A stretch of DNA of 64,000 bases, taken from the NCBI RefSeq assembly GCF_001680005.1, contig NC_033566.1:1364001-1428000 (forward strand), written 5' to 3'. The notes beneath the pieces were generated by a model, which worked only from the letters and a program-made list of their open reading frames with translations, searched no databases and was not told where the DNA came from. The translations under genes were made by a program, and so were the position numbers. How positions within the stretch are numbered: the first letter of the stretch is position 1; each line of letters begins with the position of its first letter. Shown here in pieces: positions 59,854 through 64,000 of the stretch. This DNA comes from Plasmodium coatneyi. Lineage: Eukaryota > Apicomplexa > Aconoidasida > Haemosporida > Plasmodiidae.

Positions 59854-60265
59854 AAAATGAGCTTGTGTGAGATGGAAACCTGCAAGGTGAATTCTCTACA
59901 AGGGGACGTCCCCCCCATTCGCTGCATTCACGTCAAGTGGGTCTACACGCACGTTTGGGTGGTGCAGCTCAGGGGAAGCGATGTATGGATTAGCGCATCC
60001 ACAGTACTGTTTCGTTTTCTTTTTTAATTGTTTTTATGGACTGCTACGTACAGGGGAAGCCGCCGCTTCCTACGTCCACCATCCATTCAAAGTTGGCATG
60101 TACATTTAAAACGATAAAAAAAAAATAATAATAAGGGGGTGCACCAATAGGAGGCAAATATCGTCTTCCGCACAGTGCTACAATACAGACACGCGTGAAG
60201 AGGAACCTACGGAGGCTCTCCTTTAACCGGAGAATATTCAAATACTTAACAAAAAAAAGCCAAAG
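59854..60265. other. Convergent intergenic region
   Basis: 410 bases between the 3' end of the forward secreted-protein gene and the 3' end of the reverse small protein gene. No gene is seen. Confidence 0.5.
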
Positions 60266-60794
60266 CTACTTCTCCATTGGGTAAAAAAACTTCGGAACCA
60301 CCTTCTCCTTCAACTCCATTTGATTCTTGCAAAAGTGTATAAAAAAAAAATCCCTAATTTTGGCGTACCATGTAATGTTGGTCAATGCCGTTTTTTTATT
60401 TTCCTCATTCTTGTGTGCCTCAATTAGATTTAGGGCTGCTAATTTGTACTTCACATATCGCTGATACTTGAGTGGGTTGTAGTCCTTATTGTGCAAGTGT
60501 GTGTTTTCATCGACATCATCGTAAATTGCGTTCACATCACTAAGGCTTAACTCCAAGACATTTTTATCTTTTCCTGCGCAGAAGGGAAGCGAAAATAGTT
60601 TACTCCATATAAGCTACCAAAAATGTGCACGGACGTGTACACACACAGAGTGGGCGGCAATAGAACAATCTTGCATCCTTTAGTGAAGGGTGCCCCTCTC
60701 AGTGTGCCATTTTACCAACGCGAATTCTCTGGATTGGCCTCTTTCCAAAAAGCAGAGTTTTGGAAACGATTCTTTTGGGTATAAGATTTAACAT
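60266..60794 (-). CDS. Small protein with mitochondrial-type N-terminus (two exons)
   Basis: Exon 1 (60716-60794) encodes MLNLIPKRIVSKTLLFGKRP and continues to IQRIRV, ending at donor GTAAAA. Exon 2 (60266-60573), after acceptor CTGCGCAG, starts GKDKNVLELSLSDVN and ends FYPMEK with TAG. The split glycine codon joins perfectly (79+308 = 387 bases, 128 residues). The N-terminus is arginine/lysine-rich, without acidic residues for 27 positions, and amphipathic, as in a mitochondrial presequence. The mature part is rich in aromatic and lysine residues with no hydrophobic stretch long enough for a membrane helix (YQRYVKYKLAALNLIEAHKN, then NITWYAKIRDFFFIHFCKNQ). Subunits of mitochondrial ribosomes and respiratory complexes often look like this, but no family is recognised. 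Confidence 0.6.
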
Positions 60795-62540
60795 TTAAAA
60801 AAAAACGATAGGGAAGTGGAATACTTTTGGATCTTTGCAAAAATAGGTAGGGGATCGTCTGCTGGGTTTTCACACCATTCCCCGTAAATGGGATAAACCT
60901 ATGCTTACAATTGTTCGGATTTTTGCGTACATGCGTTTGTATGAAGGGGGTCGCTGTATAGGGAACTCTTTTTTTTTTTTTTCCCCGTTAGAAAAAGTAC
61001 GCGAGTGTTCACTTATGGGACATGCTTGAAGGTGTACTATCCATAGGAATACATTAGTGTTTATGAAAGTAAGCCATCGTTGTTCCCTTCGCTTTAAGTG
61101 TGGCACAATTATGATGTTTTTTTCACCACTTTGACCATTTCTTGTTTTTTCGCTTTGCTATTCATTCCTTTACTGTATATTTAAAGTGCATTTTTTTTTT
61201 TTTTATCACCATTCCCTAAAATTTGCTTAGCGCGCAGGTTGTCGTGAGTTCCTTCCGCGTGAATTTCGAAGGGGAAGTGGAAAGAAAAATGGAACTTGTC
61301 GCGCTGGGGTGTACGAAAAGGAATAAAATGGAGTGAATTGGATTTTTTTTTTTTTTTTTCCAACTACTGCACTGGAGCGGAATACGTATAGAATTGTTTG
61401 CGCCCCCAACGGTTGATGTTTCAGCGGCTGAGCTCATTCCTGCAATTATTTTATAACTTTATGTACGAACGCGAGCACACCATTGCGCTAGGAAGGAGGG
61501 CGCCCATATGGCGTAACCACTTTTCAGAGAAGGAAGAACACGGCAACCTTTAAATGGGCGTGCGCGCTGTCAGTGCTACGCCTAGTGTGGATTGTTACTC
61601 ATGAAAACAGGCAAACATACACATTCAAATGAAGAGCCCCTTGGTATATGAAAAATTTTTGAAAAGTGTAAATGCCAAAAGCTATACTATGAATTTTCGC
61701 CCATTTTCCCGTTTAACCAGTTCGCCTCTTCGGTTTTTTCCCAAATTATCATTCCCACGGGGGTGGGTATAGTCCACGGCATTATAAGCTAAAAGATGGG
61801 AAAAAATAAAAAGGGGAGGAAAATAAATACCTCCTCCGTTCAGTTTTGCATGCCCCACCTAGCGCATATCACAGCACCTTCTTTGCAATTTTCAAAAGAG
61901 TGATGTGAATGTATCCTCCTATATTAACATATTTACTAAGCATAAATGAGTCCCATAAAAGCAATTTCGTCGCAGTTTCCTGCGGGCGCATCCGTAAGCA
62001 ATGCCAATTGCGCATGAACAATATGCAAATTAAGGGAAGGGGAAAAAAAAAATACCGAAGTAGTAATATCTATAGGATCATCCAAAAGGAAAAAACATCT
62101 CTACACAAATGTGCCTACATGTGACCGTGTTCGTTTAACCCGTTAAATTTTGCCCAGTAATTCTATGAAAATGGGGAGAAAAAAAAAAAAAATGTGTATG
62201 CCAGCGGCAAGAACGAACTAGCTATTTTGCATCCAAAGAGGAAAAAAAAAATAAATAATAAATAAAAAAATAGACAGCTAGCTAACTACTAGCTAAAATA
62301 AACAACCATACAGTCTAACAGCCAAAAGAGACAACAACAACAAAAAAAAAAAACTCACACACTGTTGCACAAAAAGGAAAGGATTAAGGACGAAAACTGA
62401 TATGTACCATTTCAATGGAGACACACACATGTATAGAGCGGCGGGGGTGGTGGATGTGTGTGATCCATGCAACGGTGTTAGGAACATATATCATTTGTAG
62501 ACAAGTCCAGGTAGCCATATTTTTGCAACCCCACCCCCGC

Positions 62541-62580
<40 letters not shown>

Positions 62581-62646
62581 CTATCTAGCCAATTTTAAAT
62601 GAATGCATGCTACCATAAGCCCGTTATAAGAGGAAAAGAAGGAAAA

Positions 62647-62688
<42 letters not shown>

Positions 62689-63097
62689 GATTATAACCCA
62701 CTTTGGTTGCCCTTCCATTTTTTTATAATTTCCCTTTTTTTCCTTTTTTTTCCTTTTTTATTTGTTCCCAAAAATTATCATCAACATTTTAAGTAGAATT
62801 TTAATTTTCTTATTCAATAATTTTTAATACATGCTTTATTTTGCAACCAAAATTTTCCTAGTGTTTGGAAATCAATTCTTTCAGAACATCTATTTGTTTG
62901 TTGTGTATACTTTGTAGCATTCTTGTGGGCTTTTTATTTATACTTTCAAAGGATTTGTTGTTTTTTTTTCCCCCGCACCCCTTTTTATTTTAAATTTTAA
63001 AAGGTTTGTCATTTTGTAACGAAAAAGTTTTCTTGCACCCCCTCTCCCCTTTGAAGAGCTAATTCTTTTTTCAAGTTTTTTTTATTTAAAGTGCAAA
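60795..63097. other. Long AT-rich intergenic region upstream of the terminal gene
   Basis: 2.3 kb with many homopolymers: T runs at 60969-60982 and 61190-61204, an A run of about 31 at 62546-62576, and an AT microsatellite at 62655-62683. It is probably the promoter and long 5' UTR of the secreted antigen-like gene. A reverse frame near 61216-61437 (MSSAAETSTVGG start) is short and unsupported. Confidence 0.45.
62655..62683. repeat. (AT)n microsatellite
   Basis: About 14 AT dinucleotides directly after an A run, in the upstream region of the terminal forward gene. Together with the 31-base A run 80 bases before, it is likely length-polymorphic. Confidence 0.85.
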
Positions 63098-64000
63098 ATG
63101 GCTAAGACATGTTACTTCCCATTTTTGTTCCTTACATATTTTTTTTTGAGCTCAGCTTTGTTTGCCCGTTCGGATGATGATGGAAATGTTCATAATGAAT
63201 CAGCACCAGAAATATATAGAATGAGGGATGATACAGCAGTTGTGCCTCACAAAGGCCCCATGCTACAAAACAGTGAGTCCCCGAAAACGTTAAACGAAAA
63301 AATGAAGGTATTAACCACCATATTTTCTACACATAAGTCTATGTATATCGGCAGCATGAAAGAGTTATTCCTTTTGTACAGCAGTAACATTGACATAAAG
63401 AAAAATGGTTTCACTTACGGATCAATATCACTACATATGCAATTTGACAAGCATACAAGTAGTCAGGACATTGCTATGCTGAACACCGTATTCTATGCAC
63501 GCACAGTAAACGAGGAAAATCAGCATGTTGAAATAGCAGATGCAGCAGAACTTATTGATTTAAACGTCGATGAACTGTTAAGAGAAAACACACCTACAAG
63601 TGACCTTGATATTCCTTCGTTTGGAACAAGAAGCGGTATTGTTACTTCGGATGATCCTATCAATGTGTACCAAGTCATTAAGGACAGTCAACTCGACGCC
63701 ACAAAGCTTTTTATCACTCTAAATAAGGAAGGCGAAGACAAGTTTTCCGTTACAAAGTTGGATGACTTTCTGGGTGAATGTTTAAAAGCTGCGCAGGAAG
63801 CCTTGGTGCAGGCAGACGCTTCGGATAAAAAGAAAAAAAAAGCCGCAAATTTGCAAAGTTCTGATCAGGCTAATGGAAGTCAGACTAGTGGAAGTCAGGC
63901 TAGTGGAAGTCAGGCGAGCAGTACCCAAAGGAACGCGCAGGAACCAAAAAAAAACAGAAAGACTTTAATGGATGAATTCAAACAAAGCTTGGTCTCGAAA
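63098..64000 (+). CDS. Secreted antigen-like protein, 5' part (runs off the window)
   Basis: The frame opens at ATG 63098 and is still open at the last base, so only the first 301 residues are seen. A signal peptide is clear (YFPFLFLTYFFLSSALFARS). Residues about 65-240 look globular (MKVLTTIFSTHKSMYIGSMK, NGFTYGSISLHMQFDK, LIDLNVDELLREN, INVYQVIKDSQLDATKLFIT). There are no cysteines beyond the signal in the visible part. From about residue 250 the sequence becomes low complexity: a lysine run, then four tandem five-residue units of GSQAS type (63880-63922), then a lysine-rich stretch. The layout fits a merozoite or sporozoite secreted antigen, but no named family could be recognised. No intron is needed within the visible part. 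Confidence 0.7.
   Translation, partial: MAKTCYFPFLFLTYFFLSSALFARSDDDGNVHNESAPEIYRMRDDTAVVPHKGPMLQNSESPKTLNEKMKVLTTIFSTHKSMYIGSMKELFLLYSSNIDIKKNGFTYGSISLHMQFDKHTSSQDIAMLNTVFYARTVNEENQHVEIADAAELIDLNVDELLRENTPTSDLDIPSFGTRSGIVTSDDPINVYQVIKDSQLDATKLFITLNKEGEDKFSVTKLDDFLGECLKAAQEALVQADASDKKKKKAANLQSSDQANGSQTSGSQASGSQASSTQRNAQEPKKNRKTLMDEFKQSLVSK
63880..63922 (+). repeat. 15-base tandem repeat (GSQAS) in the terminal gene
   Basis: A unit of 15 bases, close to GGAAGTCAGGCTAGT, repeated about three to four times in frame and encoding NGSQTSGSQASGSQASSTQ. Third-position differences between copies are few, suggesting recent expansion. Confidence 0.75.

Noticed and set aside
1..64000. CRISPR arrays, insertion sequences, bacterial-type operons
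   Set aside because: None seen; the window is eukaryotic nuclear DNA with spliced genes, and the tandem repeats found are coding or intronic minisatellites.

Overview
The window is Plasmodium nuclear DNA, most likely from the simian-parasite lineage that carries SICAvar antigen genes (P. knowlesi; P. coatneyi is the alternative). The evidence is a complete multi-exon SICAvar gene, the moderate base composition with very frequent poly(A)/poly(T) runs, short AT-rich introns with GTAAG donors, and a run of housekeeping genes. As far as I remember, their order corresponds to the P. falciparum chromosome 6 block around MSP10, ApSigma, PDX1, PUF3, IMC1j, NAC-alpha and SRP68, read here in the reverse direction. 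That correspondence is from memory and was not checked by a search.

Layout. 1-0.3 kb: 3' end of a forward gene cut by the window edge. 1.1-1.9 kb (-): three-exon gene for a small secreted cysteine-rich protein. 2.9-5.1 kb (+): SRP68. 5.8-6.9 kb (-): three-exon NAC-alpha. 8.2-9.0 kb (+): possible membrane micro-protein. 9.2-14.4 kb (-): large RAP-domain organelle RNA-binding protein whose RAP domain is spread over small 3' exons. 15.3 kb: tRNA-Ser(TGA). 16-17 kb (-): RNase P subunit p30. 18-20 kb (-): alveolin IMC1j. 22.7-24.8 kb (-): nucleolar PUF3. 26.1-27.0 kb (+): PDX1. 28.6-32.5 kb (+): methyltransferase/TPR/Rossmann-like fusion. 32.9-35.2 kb (-): apicoplast sigma factor. 36.5 and 37.8 kb: tRNA-Leu(CAG) and tRNA-Ala(CGC). 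38.8-39.9 kb (+): DNAJC11-like protein. 39.9-40.9 kb (-): MYCBP-like domain protein. 41.4-43.0 kb (-): CstF50. 44.8-45.2 kb (+): possible 45-residue protein. 45.4-46.5 kb (+): MSP10. 47.1-49.5 kb (+): putative organellar helical-repeat protein.

49.6-58.4 kb is an island of different character: an eight-exon SICAvar gene (-) whose introns and 5' flank hold degenerate telomere heptads, recurring CTTAGACCT-type repeats, a C-rich minisatellite and a very large inverted repeat. Conserved-looking genes resume afterwards: a secreted protein (+, 59.1-59.9 kb), a two-exon basic-N-terminus small protein (-, 60.3-60.8 kb), and a secreted antigen-like protein that runs off the right end (+, from 63.1 kb).

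Functionally the core block mixes protein targeting and nascent-chain handling (SRP68, NAC-alpha), RNA processing and translation (RNase P p30, PUF3, CstF50, tRNAs), organelle expression (RAP protein, ApSigma), vitamin B6 synthesis (PDX1), the pellicle (IMC1j) and merozoite surface (MSP10). The SICAvar gene is the antigenic-variation element embedded in that block. All exon boundaries were placed by eye from splice-site sequence and reading phase, and none was checked against transcripts.
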